From an uncultured Flavobacteriaceae bacterium (lineage in GTDB: Bacteria; Bacteroidota; Bacteroidia; Flavobacteriales; Flavobacteriaceae): a stretch of DNA of 36,395 nucleotides. The stretch's first letter is position 1; every line of letters begins with the position of its first letter. The stretch is from the NCBI GenBank assembly GCA_905182835.1, contig CAJJDI010000027.1, forward strand, positions 1-36,395, given 5' to 3'. Below the pieces are notes generated by a model. It searched no databases. It was not told the DNA's origin and worked only from the letters and a program-made list of their open reading frames with translations. Made by a program: the position numbers and the translations under genes. This document shows, one piece after another, positions 8,995 through 17,821 of the stretch.

Positions 8995-9055
8995 CAATTC
9001 GTTAAATTTATAATTATTTTAACCCTAGGTATAATTTATATTTAATTATAATAAA

Positions 9056-9063
9056 TATATTTG
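9056..9063 (+). promoter_or_regulatory. Possible -7 element for the DUF3857 gene
   Basis: TATATTTG matches TANNTTTG exactly and lies 34 bases before the ATG at 9098, a sensible leader length. No TTG occurs at the expected spacing upstream, so support rests on the -7 box alone. The 116-base region 8982-9097 between menE and this gene must hold promoters for both directions and contains nothing else I recognise. Confidence 0.35.
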
Positions 9064-9097
9064 AAGGAATAATTATAAACTTTTATCCAAAAAAATA

Positions 9098-11050
9098 ATG
9101 AAAAAAATTGTTATTATATTTTTAATATTTGTTGACACATTAGTTTTTTCTCAATTTCACAAAAATTATGATTGGTCTAATCAAGTAATTGTTGAAGAAA
9201 TCATTGATTCAAGTTTTAATAAATCTTCAATTGGATTAATAAATAAGTATATACTAGAGTATTACGATCTAAATGACAGTTTAAATAGCACTTTTAGTAA
9301 ATTATTAACAAGACATTCTAAGTTTAAAATATTAGATTTAGAGGGAGTTGAGTTTCATAACATCTTATATGTACCGATGTATAATTCAGTTAGTTTAATC
9401 GATTTGAAAGTTAGAGTAATAGATAGTGTTGGCAATATAAAAAACTTAGATAATTCAAATTTGATTGAATTAGATAATGAAGATTATAATAGTAATTTTA
9501 AAATATACCAATTAACAGATCTTAAAGTAAACTCCATCGTAGAATACATTTATACAACCAAAGAAAAGAATGAAATTCATGGTAGCCAAATACTACAGGA
9601 AGAATACTTTAATGTTAAAACAGAATTTATTTTAATCCCTGGTAAATATAAATCTAAAGTGAAAGCATACAATACTAATGCTATTTTTAACACAGAATTA
9701 ATCGACGAAATTCCAATAAAAAAAATCACACTTAATAACCTAGACTCTTATGTTAATGAAGAGTACTCAACAGGCCAGGCAAACAGAGTAAACATAATTT
9801 ATCAATGTTACAAGGATGAAAAGAAAAATTCTCAAAATGAATTTTGGAGAAACATCACCAATAGCATACATCCAATAGCATTTCCAACTAAATTCTCTAG
9901 AGAATTAATTATTTTAAATGATTTAATTTTTTCGGAAAGAGAAAATTACACTCAATTTCAAAGATTAAATTTAATTGACAATTATATTAAAACCAATTTC
10001 AAAATTATAGAAAACGGAAACTCTAAATTATCAAGTTTAGATTATATTTTAAAAAATAAAACAGGGAGCAATATTGGATTCATTCAGTTGTATTCTAGTT
10101 TATTAACACATAACACTATCAATTATGAACTTTTAATAACTTCAAACAGGTATTTCAACAAATTTGATCCTGAATTTTTTAACCCTGATAATTTAAGAGA
10201 GATTTTATTCTACTTTCCAGAAGAAAAAAAATATCTAATTCCTGACAGAATTGAATATAGAGTTGGTGAAGCACCCTATAATGTTTTGGGGAATTATGGA
10301 ATATTTATGGATAGAAATAAGGATTATTATTTTAGTGAAATAATTGAAAATGATAAGAAGTATAGCACCATAATCAGAACAATAGATGTTAATTTTAAAA
10401 AAATGAAAGAGGTTATAATAAGTGAAAACCAAAAATTCACTGGCCATTGGGCAGTAACTAACAGAGCAATGCTAAACTTATCAAACAATGTTAACACAAG
10501 TGATTTCAAAGATTATTTAACCACATCTGGAATAAGAGGAAAAAAAACAATAGACTACTCTATTGAAAATGATGATATTTTTCAACCAATTTACAATAAT
10601 CCGTTTATTGTAAATTCTGTAATCTCTTCAAATAGTATCATTAGCAGGCATGTCTTAAATATTCCTGTAAAGAAATCTAAAATATATAAATTTCAGTTAG
10701 GCAGTATTATTGGAACACAAAGTGAATTATATTCTAATAAAACTCGAGTAAGCCCAATTGAGATAAAATACCCTAATTATTATGAATACGATATCTCTGT
10801 AAAAATCCCAAGAGGATATAAAGTTGAAGGTGTAGAGAAAATCAATATAAACGAAAATTATATTTCTAACGGAAATATAATTGCGAAATTTGAATCTAAA
10901 TATAGAGTCATAGGAGATACGATTGTGATCTCAATTGAAGAGTTCTACAAATCATTAAAGTATAGTAAGTATAGGTACAATGAGTTCAGGAATGTAATTA
11001 ATGCAGCAGCGGACTTTAACAAAGTAGAGATTTTATTTGTCAGGAAATAA
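9098..11050 (+). CDS. Secreted DUF3857-domain protein with degenerate transglutaminase-like domain
   Basis: A 650-residue protein with a signal peptide (about 1-18, ending VFS before QFHK). Residues about 30-230 look like a DUF3857 domain, with the YVPMYNSVSLIDLKVRVIDS strand pattern and VNSIVEYIYT. Residues about 280-400 resemble the transglutaminase-like domain that normally follows, and the C-terminal region (about 410-650) is beta-rich. In the usual motif L-D-x-x-L-x-x-K-x-G-x-C the cysteine is replaced: LDYILKNKTGSN, with Asn325. The expected His region (about 362-369, NPDNLREI) has no histidine; only the Asp of YLIPD (Asp383) remains. A non-enzymatic periplasmic or outer-membrane role is therefore likely. 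Its last 18 bases overlap the DoxX gene on the opposite strand. It interrupts the menaquinone gene block. Confidence 0.75.
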   Translation: MKKIVIIFLIFVDTLVFSQFHKNYDWSNQVIVEEIIDSSFNKSSIGLINKYILEYYDLNDSLNSTFSKLLTRHSKFKILDLEGVEFHNILYVPMYNSVSLIDLKVRVIDSVGNIKNLDNSNLIELDNEDYNSNFKIYQLTDLKVNSIVEYIYTTKEKNEIHGSQILQEEYFNVKTEFILIPGKYKSKVKAYNTNAIFNTELIDEIPIKKITLNNLDSYVNEEYSTGQANRVNIIYQCYKDEKKNSQNEFWRNITNSIHPIAFPTKFSRELIILNDLIFSERENYTQFQRLNLIDNYIKTNFKIIENGNSKLSSLDYILKNKTGSNIGFIQLYSSLLTHNTINYELLITSNRYFNKFDPEFFNPDNLREILFYFPEEKKYLIPDRIEYRVGEAPYNVLGNYGIFMDRNKDYYFSEIIENDKKYSTIIRTIDVNFKKMKEVIISENQKFTGHWAVTNRAMLNLSNNVNTSDFKDYLTTSGIRGKKTIDYSIENDDIFQPIYNNPFIVNSVISSNSIISRHVLNIPVKKSKIYKFQLGSIIGTQSELYSNKTRVSPIEIKYPNYYEYDISVKIPRGYKVEGVEKININENYISNGNIIAKFESKYRVIGDTIVISIEEFYKSLKYSKYRYNEFRNVINAAADFNKVEILFVRK

Positions 11051-11410
11051 TTTTATTAAACTTTTTACCCATATAATTAATAAAATTTGGATCAGAATTC
11101 TACCAAATAATAAACTTTTACTCAAAATTATATTTTTGCTTACTGTATAGGTGAATAACATATCTATATGTACAATAAAAAAAAGTACAAGTAAACATAC
11201 AAGCAAGTTAACTCCTGTTTTACGAGTTTTTTTAAATAGAATAAGTAATCCGCCAAGTATCTCTAATAAGCCCGTTAAATCAACTATAAATTGCTGAAAA
11301 GGAATGTATCTAGGTATAATTTTAAGATAAAAATCTGAATCTGAAAAATGAGCAGCTCCAGCAGCTATAAATAAAACAGATATTACATAAAGATTTATAT
11401 ACTTTTTCAA
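11033..11410 (-). CDS. DoxX family membrane protein
   Basis: A 125-residue integral membrane protein with four predicted helices (about 5-22, 45-62, 70-90 and 98-118). The LTGLLEILGGLLILFKKTRKTG stretch in the middle is characteristic of DoxX/DoxD-like proteins, whose roles are poorly defined, though some take part in quinone-linked or redox-stress functions. The start is a TTG at 11410: a stop codon lies two codons upstream, and the next in-frame ATG would delete the first helix. It lies 9 bases after the CPBP protease stop and is the last gene of the menaquinone operon. Its end overlaps the convergent DUF3857 gene by 18 bases. Confidence 0.78.
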   Translation of the reverse strand: MKKYINLYVISVLFIAAGAAHFSDSDFYLKIIPRYIPFQQFIVDLTGLLEILGGLLILFKKTRKTGVNLLVCLLVLFFIVHIDMLFTYTVSKNIILSKSLLFGRILIQILLIIWVKSLIKLFPDK

Positions 11411-11419
11411 ACTTTAAAA

Positions 11420-12388
11420 TTATCGTTTACTCCATATATCATCTTCAGGAGCTGAAATATCTTTAACTGGACCAGCTAACTTATTAAACCAGTTATTCCA
11501 ATTGTACTTCTTCGAAAAAATAAACAGTAATATTGGGAAAATAACAAATACGGGTACAATTATTTCTGAGGCACCCATAGTTGATGGGTCAGCAATTGAT
11601 TTATACACAGAATGGGTCTGAAAAGCAGTCCAATCAGCAGTTACAAGCAGGGCTGTAAATAAGTTATTAGCAGCATGAAAACCAAGCGCTAACTCCATAC
11701 CATCATCCATTAGTGTTAAAATCCCTAAAAAGAATCCAGTTCCTATGTAATATATCATAATAATATTACCAAGCTTCTCAACTTCAGGATTAGCTAAATG
11801 CAATAAACCAAAGATTATAGAAGTTACGATGAGAGGAACCCATTTATTTTTAAATATATTTCCAATCCCTTGCATCAAATAACCTCTAAAAATATACTCC
11901 TCAAAGCTAGTTTGCAAAGGAACAAGGCAAATTGCTATTACAGCTAAGATTAAAAACTTGTTTAGCTTAAAATTAAAAACATAATCATCTGGAGAAAAAT
12001 AAATATCTATACCTGTCATTATAGTAGATATAACTCCCCATAAAATAAATGCAAATGCAACCCTACTCCAATCAATTTTAGCTCTTGAAGTAGTAAGGTT
12101 TGTTATAGTTTGTTTGTGTAAAAACTTTACAGCTATAAACAGCAGAAATATTAAACCACCTGCGAAAGGCAATAATATATATAAAAAATTGAGGTTTGAT
12201 TCAAACAACCCCATAATATATGAAGTATCTTGCATTTTATCCATATCAACATCTCCAGTTGCTATTTTACCAATTAGCGCAACAGTATGTGGTATTGAAA
12301 AAACTAATACTCCAGCTAAAGCAATTGCTAATCCAATAAAATATCTCCACCAATCAGTTAAATTTTTTTGAGCTTGTTCTATGTACAT
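11420..12388 (-). CDS. CPBP family intramembrane glutamic endopeptidase
   Basis: A polytopic membrane protein of 322 residues from the CAAX protease/bacteriocin-processing (Abi, CPBP) family. Catalytic motifs are complete: EEYIFR (Glu163, Glu164 and Arg168), FGLLH (His197) and HAANN (His238 and Asn242). Helices occur at about 17-34, 66-88, 110-128, 144-158, 184-200, 207-226 and 268-288. Bacteria generally lack prenylated CAAX substrates, so the true substrate is unknown; relatives process or remove peptides or act in self-immunity. Here it lies 3 bases downstream of menC and 9 bases upstream of the DoxX gene, so it is cotranscribed with menaquinone genes. No bacteriocin-like peptide is seen nearby. 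Confidence 0.88.
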   Translation of the reverse strand: MYIEQAQKNLTDWWRYFIGLAIALAGVLVFSIPHTVALIGKIATGDVDMDKMQDTSYIMGLFESNLNFLYILLPFAGGLIFLLFIAVKFLHKQTITNLTTSRAKIDWSRVAFAFILWGVISTIMTGIDIYFSPDDYVFNFKLNKFLILAVIAICLVPLQTSFEEYIFRGYLMQGIGNIFKNKWVPLIVTSIIFGLLHLANPEVEKLGNIIMIYYIGTGFFLGILTLMDDGMELALGFHAANNLFTALLVTADWTAFQTHSVYKSIADPSTMGASEIIVPVFVIFPILLFIFSKKYNWNNWFNKLAGPVKDISAPEDDIWSKR

Positions 12389-12391
12389 AAT

Positions 12392-13423
12392 CTAAATATT
12401 TATATTCCAGTTATTATTTTTATTAAAGTGCAATTTAGCATTTTTTATGGATAATGGAGATGCAAAATTGTTGGAAAACAATGAGCCAGTACCTAAACCC
12501 TGTGGCAATGAGTTGTTTAGCGTGTATGCCCATTGTGATATAGCACTTAAGCCAACATTACTCTCCAAAGCACTCGTTACCCAATATTTTGTGTTTTTTG
12601 GGATCACTTTGATCCACTCTTCGGAAGCTTTAAAACCTCCTAATAAACTTGGTTTAAGAATTATATATTGCGGCTTAATTTTATCTAATAATTGTATTTT
12701 ATTTTCTAAACCACTAACCCCAATTAATTCTTCATCTAAAGCGATAGGAATTGGTGATTTTAGACACAGTTCAGATATGTATTTTATTTGCCCTGCCTTT
12801 ATAGGCTGTTCAATAGAATGAATACTTAATTTAGATAGTTTATTTAAAATACTCATTGAATCTTTATATGAATACACTCCATTTGCATCTAGTCTAATTT
12901 CTAATTCTGAAGGGTCATATTTATCTCTTATACTTTTTAATAAAGCAAATTCTTTATCAAAATCTAATGCACCAATTTTAAGTTTAATACAATTATATCC
13001 TTTAGATATATTTGATTCGACTTGTTTTTTCATAAAATCTATCTCTCCCATCCAAACTAAACCATTAATAGGTATACTATCTTTACCCTCAGTAAAATCA
13101 GAAGGGAATAAGACGTTTTCTTTTAGTGAATTTAATGATCTTAATGCCATTTCTAATCCAAATACTATAGATGGGTAATTAGACAGCTCAACAAATAAAT
13201 ATGATGGATGTTTATTTATATTTAGGCATAGCCATTCAAGTTTAGACTCAAAGCCTGAAAGATCGTCAATACTTAACCCTTCAATTATACTACACTCTCC
13301 TAATCCAGTTTTTAAATCATCTGTTAGTGTTAAAAACCAGGAATCTTTAGAATGTAATACACCTCTAGAGGTTCCACCTGGAATTTTAAATAAAAAATTA
13401 CGTCTTTTATAAGTCGCTTTCAT
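12392..13423 (-). CDS. menC: o-Succinylbenzoate synthase
   Basis: Dehydrates SHCHC to o-succinylbenzoate in menaquinone synthesis. It is an enolase-superfamily protein (343 residues) with a capping domain (about 1-115) and a beta/alpha-barrel. Residues expected for catalysis are visible: the K-x-K pair Lys147 and Lys149 (KLKIG), metal ligands Asp179 (RLDANG), Glu205 (IEQP) and Asp230 (ALDEE), and the second-side Lys257 in ILKPSLLGG. These distinguish it from dipeptide epimerases only in combination with context, and the men neighbours make MenC the natural call. It follows menA after 52 bases, the longest gap but one in the operon, which contains no clear promoter. Confidence 0.93.
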   Translation of the reverse strand: MKATYKRRNFLFKIPGGTSRGVLHSKDSWFLTLTDDLKTGLGECSIIEGLSIDDLSGFESKLEWLCLNINKHPSYLFVELSNYPSIVFGLEMALRSLNSLKENVLFPSDFTEGKDSIPINGLVWMGEIDFMKKQVESNISKGYNCIKLKIGALDFDKEFALLKSIRDKYDPSELEIRLDANGVYSYKDSMSILNKLSKLSIHSIEQPIKAGQIKYISELCLKSPIPIALDEELIGVSGLENKIQLLDKIKPQYIILKPSLLGGFKASEEWIKVIPKNTKYWVTSALESNVGLSAISQWAYTLNNSLPQGLGTGSLFSNNFASPLSIKNAKLHFNKNNNWNINI

Positions 13424-13475
13424 AATCTAAACTATTTAGTCATACTTCTGCAGTGTCTTAAAATTACAAAACATA

Positions 13476-14378
13476 TTATAATATAATTATTAAAGAATGA
13501 ATTAAGCTAAACATGAAAGTAGAAATTGCAAGTATCTTTAATTCTTTATTGTAAAGTTTTGGTTCCTTTATTTGATAGACATTTTTAAAGTGTAGTACAA
13601 TTGGAAAATACGATAGTAAAACAATTAAACTTATTGATGTGAAATAAAAACTAACTATAAAAATTACAGAAATAAGAATAGAAATTATTAAGATTAAAAG
13701 ATGGTACTTTTTTGCATTATCAAATCCTAACTTACCAGCTACAGTGATTTTATTGGATAATTTATCGGAAACTAAATCTCTCATATTATTAAGATTTAAA
13801 ACCCCAACACTTAGAAGGCCGACAGAAATAGAAGGTAATATCAATATTATATCTAAGCTTTTAGTGAATAAGTAATAAGAACCCATCGTACTAAGGAACC
13901 CAAAAAAAGCAAAAACAAAAATATCACCTAAAGCATAATATCCATAAGCTTTATTACCTACTGTATATTTGATAGCTGAAAAAATACTAATAAATCCTAA
14001 AAAAAAGAAAATTATAATATTAAAATATTCGTCCGGTTTAAAAGAACAATAGAGAAGAAAAGAAATGAATACTAGTAAAATAATTACATTAACTATAATA
14101 GCAGATTTCATTTTATCTGGTGTAATTACTCCACTTTGGATAGCTCTTTCTGGTCCAATTCTATTATTATTATCCGTTCCCTTAACCCCATCTCCATAAT
14201 CATTTGCAAGGTTAGATAATATTTGTAGAGAAACTGTGGTTAGAAGTGCTAATAAAAAAATAGTATTGTTGAAACTTTGTTCAGCGTAAGCAAAAGAACT
14301 TCCTATTAATATACCAGAGATTGATAAAGGGAGTGTTCTTAATCTAAAGCTAGAAATCCATACTTTAAAATTAGTCAT
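13476..14378 (-). CDS. menA: 1,4-Dihydroxy-2-naphthoate polyprenyltransferase
   Basis: Attaches the polyprenyl side chain to 1,4-dihydroxy-2-naphthoate with decarboxylation, giving demethylmenaquinone in the inner membrane. A UbiA-superfamily protein of 300 residues with about eight or nine helices. The first aspartate-rich motif is NDYGDGVKG (about 59-67), followed by NRIGPERAIQSG, a MenA-type segment. The second is NNMRDLVSD near 195-203, followed by NKITVAGKLG. The side-chain length cannot be read from the sequence. The ATG lies 4 bases after the menB stop, so the two are transcribed together. Confidence 0.93.
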   Translation of the reverse strand: MTNFKVWISSFRLRTLPLSISGILIGSSFAYAEQSFNNTIFLLALLTTVSLQILSNLANDYGDGVKGTDNNNRIGPERAIQSGVITPDKMKSAIIVNVIILLVFISFLLYCSFKPDEYFNIIIFFFLGFISIFSAIKYTVGNKAYGYYALGDIFVFAFFGFLSTMGSYYLFTKSLDIILILPSISVGLLSVGVLNLNNMRDLVSDKLSNKITVAGKLGFDNAKKYHLLILIISILISVIFIVSFYFTSISLIVLLSYFPIVLHFKNVYQIKEPKLYNKELKILAISTFMFSLIHSLIIIL

Positions 14379-14382
14379 AATA

Positions 14383-15222
14383 TCAAGGAATCCATTTCTT
14401 ATTAAAGTTTGGAGGTCTTTTTTCTAAAAAAGCATCACGTCCTTCTTTTGCTTCGTCAGTCATATAAGCTAATCTAGTTGCTTCACCAGCAAAAACTTGC
14501 TGACCAACCATACCATCATCAGTGAGGTTCATAGCAAACTTTAGCATCCTTATAGAAGTTGGGGATTTTTTTAAAATCTCTTGAGCCCACTCATATGCTG
14601 TAGTCTCTAACTCATCATGAGGAACCACTGTATTTACCATCCCCATTTCATAAGCTTCAGATGCAGAATAACTTTTACCTAAGAAAAATATTTCTCTAGC
14701 TTTTTTTTGACCTACCATTTTTGCTAGGTAAGCGGAACCATAACCACCATCAAAACTTGTAACATCAGCGTCAGTTTGCTTAAAAATAGCATGTTCCTTA
14801 CTTGCAATAGTAAGATCACAAACAACGTGTAAACTATGCCCTCCTCCAACTGCCCAGCCTGGAACAACAGCAATAACTACCTTGGGCATCATTCTAATAA
14901 GACGCTGAACCTCTAGTATATTTAATCTATGATAACCATCATCCCCTACATAGCCCTGATCTCCTCTAGATTTTTGATCTCCTCCACTACAAAATGAATA
15001 AACACCATCCTTTGTTGATGGTCCTTCACCGCTTAATAAAACTACACCAATAGAAATGTCTTCTTGAGCGTCATACAAAGCGTCATACAATTCAGAAGTT
15101 GTTTGAGGTCTAAAAGCATTTCTTACATTTGGTCTATTAAATGCTATTCTAGCAACACCATTAAACTTCTTGTAAGTAATGTCTTTATAAGTTTTCGCTA
15201 TTTTCCAATCAATTTTAATCAT
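14383..15222 (-). CDS. menB: 1,4-Dihydroxy-2-naphthoyl-CoA synthase
   Basis: Crotonase-fold enzyme that closes the second ring by Dieckmann-type condensation of o-succinylbenzoyl-CoA to DHNA-CoA. The 279 residues carry the family landmarks: SGGDQKSRGDQGY with the oxyanion-hole and disordered A-loop region, PGWAVGGGHSLHVVCDLTIAS with the bicarbonate-site glycine of type I MenB, and QTDADVTSFDGGYGSAYLA with the catalytic Asp and Ser/Tyr area. The C-terminus ends in EKRPPNFNKKWIP, typical of MenB. It lies between the CvfB-like gene (6 bases away) and menA (4 bases away), both on the same strand. Confidence 0.95.
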   Translation of the reverse strand: MIKIDWKIAKTYKDITYKKFNGVARIAFNRPNVRNAFRPQTTSELYDALYDAQEDISIGVVLLSGEGPSTKDGVYSFCSGGDQKSRGDQGYVGDDGYHRLNILEVQRLIRMMPKVVIAVVPGWAVGGGHSLHVVCDLTIASKEHAIFKQTDADVTSFDGGYGSAYLAKMVGQKKAREIFFLGKSYSASEAYEMGMVNTVVPHDELETTAYEWAQEILKKSPTSIRMLKFAMNLTDDGMVGQQVFAGEATRLAYMTDEAKEGRDAFLEKRPPNFNKKWIP

Positions 15223-15228
15223 AAAAAG

Positions 15229-16065
15229 TTATTTATCATTTAAATAGATACCATCATTTTTAATAGTAATCAATTGTTGTTTGTATAAACTTCCTAAAGC
15301 TTTTTTAAATGATTTTTTACTCATCTGAAATGTGTCTTTAATAAGCTCAGGAGAGGATTTATCTGTTACAGCTAAGAAACCGTCAGAATCAGTAATCTTA
15401 TCTAGTATAAAGTTTGAGTTTGGCTCTATATTTCTATAACCAATATGACCAAGAGAAATATCTAACTTATTGTTCTCATGAACTTTTTTTATTACTCCTC
15501 TAAGTTTATCTCCAACTGAAATATCTTTAAATATATTATCACTAAATATTAAACCAGAATGGATATTATTGACAATTACATTCATCCCTAATTCTGATGG
15601 GTGTGAAATAATGATATCTACTTCTTCAAGTTGTTCTACACTTAAAGTCTTATTATCTAAAAATCTATTGGTTTTACTTGAAGCTAATAATCTATTTGTC
15701 TCATCATCCAAATAACAATGAACCAAATACCAATCCCCTTTTTTCATTTTAAAAGCCATTTCCTTGAAAGGACAGAACAATTCTTTCACTAAACCCCAGT
15801 CTAAAAAAGCACCAAAGCTCGTGACTTCATTACATCTTAACAGAGCAAAACTTCCTTTTTGTATATAAGGTAAATCTGTAACTGAAACAATACGCTCTTC
15901 ATTATCTAAATAAACAAATACATCTAAATAACTATCAATTTCACGAACCTCTGGAACATATCTATTTGGTAACAAAACTTCATTACCGTCTTCATCCCCT
16001 AAAAAAAGACCTGGAGGGGTATCTCGAAGAATTTTTAAATTATTTACTACACCTAATTCTATCAT
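15229..16065 (-). CDS. CvfB-like S1-domain RNA-binding protein
   Basis: A 278-residue protein with the layout of CvfB/YitL: S1-like domains in the first about 210 residues (start IELGVVNNLKILRDTPPGLFL, then ALLRCNEVTSFGAFLDWGL, a classical S1 entry) and a C-terminal winged helix (about 215-278, PELIKDTFQMSKKSFKKALGSLYKQ). Staphylococcal and pneumococcal CvfB bind RNA and influence virulence genes; the role in Bacteroidota is unknown. Despite the winged helix it is not a typical transcription factor. It lies inside the menaquinone operon, 27 bases after menD and 6 bases before menB. Whether it controls these genes or is only carried along cannot be told from sequence. Confidence 0.85.
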   Translation of the reverse strand: MIELGVVNNLKILRDTPPGLFLGDEDGNEVLLPNRYVPEVREIDSYLDVFVYLDNEERIVSVTDLPYIQKGSFALLRCNEVTSFGAFLDWGLVKELFCPFKEMAFKMKKGDWYLVHCYLDDETNRLLASSKTNRFLDNKTLSVEQLEEVDIIISHPSELGMNVIVNNIHSGLIFSDNIFKDISVGDKLRGVIKKVHENNKLDISLGHIGYRNIEPNSNFILDKITDSDGFLAVTDKSSPELIKDTFQMSKKSFKKALGSLYKQQLITIKNDGIYLNDK

Positions 16066-16092
16066 TTTTCAAAGGTACAAATATTAGAATGC

Positions 16093-17775
16093 TTATTTTA
16101 TAAAGTCAAAATAATTTAATAAGTAATCTTGATTATTCTCTCTGTCAATAATCACTTCTAATAATCTCGGTTTTTTGGATGGTTTATAAAAATTACTTAA
16201 CATTGATTTTAGATTTGACTCATCATCGCTATCATAAAATTCAAAACCATACATTTTACATAATTCTTTTGCTGAAAGTTGATGTTTTGTTTCAAAGAAT
16301 TTTTTAAATATCTCGCTATTGTTGTCTTTAGTTAAAATTTTAAAAATACCTCCACCTCTATTATTAATTAGTATTATTCTAAAATTTACAGGAATAAAAT
16401 CATTCCAAAGAGCATTACTATCATAAAAGAAACTTAAATCTCCAGTGATAAATACGGTATTGTGATTATAAGTGACAGAAGCGCCTATTGCTGTAGATGT
16501 ACTTCCGTCAATTCCACTAGTTCCTCTGTTACAAAAGACATTAATCGAGTTATCAATATCAAATAATTGTGAGTAACGAATAGCAGAGCTATTTGATATT
16601 TGTAACATTGATTTTAAGGGAATTGATTTTAATACAATATCAAAAACCTTAAGATCACAATAATCAAGACTAGATAGATACTCTTCATGTTTTAGTTTTC
16701 TTTTTGAGATAACTGAAGTCCATCTATTATTAAAATCAGAAGTATTGTCCATGAAATTTTCATACAACCTTGCTATAATATCATCTGGGCTACTTTTGAA
16801 ATGTTTAGTTAAACAAAAAAAAGTGTCATTTGCTTTTTGACAACCAATATGCCAATGTTCTTTAGGCTGATTATTTCTAAAAATTACTTTAATTTTTTTT
16901 GAAATAATCATACCCCCCATAGTGATTAAAATTTCAGGTTTAAAATCTTTTAATTCTACATCAGTTAAAGGAGCTATTAACTGATCAATTTTGTTACAAA
17001 AAAAAGGGTGGTAAACATTAGATGTGTTTTCTATTAGAACTAATACAGAAGAATCACTTGCTAGCAAATCAATTGATTTTTTGCTTAATAATCCAGGAGA
17101 AGAGACTCCAATGAGAATTATTTTTTTAATTGAATTTTGCCATTTTTTTGTAAAGGAATTAATTCTATTAACTTTTGAGTTATTAAATTTTGGTAAAATA
17201 TTTGTAGTATGAATCAACATACTGTCTGTCAAATCATATAATGGTTCTGAAAAGGGAACATTAATATGAACTGGCATTTGTTTTGTTATAGATATATTTA
17301 GAGCTTTATTAATTTTTATTTGATTATCCAGTCTTAAACCTAATAAACTAAAAAAAGATTTATCTTTTTGATCTAAATCAACTGAGTATTCAATGTTTTT
17401 TTGAAAAACATTTTTTTGATTTATAGTTTGGCCATCACCAATATTTAAAAATTTCTTTGGCCTATCTGCAGAAAGAATGACTAAAGGAATATTACTAAAG
17501 TAAGCTTCTGAAATAGCAGGATAATAATTCAACAATGCACTACCAGAAGTACAAACTAAAACTACAGGTTCGTTAATCTGTTGAGCAATTCCAAGTGCAA
17601 AAAAAGCAGCTACTCTTTCATCAACAACACTGTATGTTTTGAAAAATGGGTTATTATTAAACCCTAAGACCAACGGTGCATTTCTACTTCCAGGTGAGAT
17701 AACTATGTTTTTAATATTCTTTTTATAACATAAGTCCGTTATCGATTGAGCAAGAATATTTTTAGAAAAATTCAT
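16093..17775 (-). CDS. menD: 2-Succinyl-5-enolpyruvyl-6-hydroxy-3-cyclohexene-1-carboxylate synthase
   Basis: ThDP-dependent enzyme that adds 2-oxoglutarate-derived succinic semialdehyde to isochorismate, the first committed step of menaquinone synthesis. With 560 residues it matches the family. The N-terminal pyrimidine domain has SPGSRNAPL (about 28-36) and the activating Glu in DERVAAFFALGIAQ. The C-terminal cofactor domain has NRGTSGIDGSTSTAIGAS and the Mg/diphosphate motif GDLSFFYDSNALWN near 445. It follows menF after 46 bases without a recognisable terminator. Full-length and intact. Confidence 0.95.
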   Translation of the reverse strand: MNFSKNILAQSITDLCYKKNIKNIVISPGSRNAPLVLGFNNNPFFKTYSVVDERVAAFFALGIAQQINEPVVLVCTSGSALLNYYPAISEAYFSNIPLVILSADRPKKFLNIGDGQTINQKNVFQKNIEYSVDLDQKDKSFFSLLGLRLDNQIKINKALNISITKQMPVHINVPFSEPLYDLTDSMLIHTTNILPKFNNSKVNRINSFTKKWQNSIKKIILIGVSSPGLLSKKSIDLLASDSSVLVLIENTSNVYHPFFCNKIDQLIAPLTDVELKDFKPEILITMGGMIISKKIKVIFRNNQPKEHWHIGCQKANDTFFCLTKHFKSSPDDIIARLYENFMDNTSDFNNRWTSVISKRKLKHEEYLSSLDYCDLKVFDIVLKSIPLKSMLQISNSSAIRYSQLFDIDNSINVFCNRGTSGIDGSTSTAIGASVTYNHNTVFITGDLSFFYDSNALWNDFIPVNFRIILINNRGGGIFKILTKDNNSEIFKKFFETKHQLSAKELCKMYGFEFYDSDDESNLKSMLSNFYKPSKKPRLLEVIIDRENNQDYLLNYFDFIK

Positions 17776-17821
17776 TTAAATAAATATAGATTGTAAAGAT
17801 AAGAATTAAGAGAACTAATAT

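Noticed and set aside
12447-12821. 124-codon plus-strand frame opposite menC
   Set aside because: Shadow of the conserved menC catalytic region; no family resemblance or start signal.
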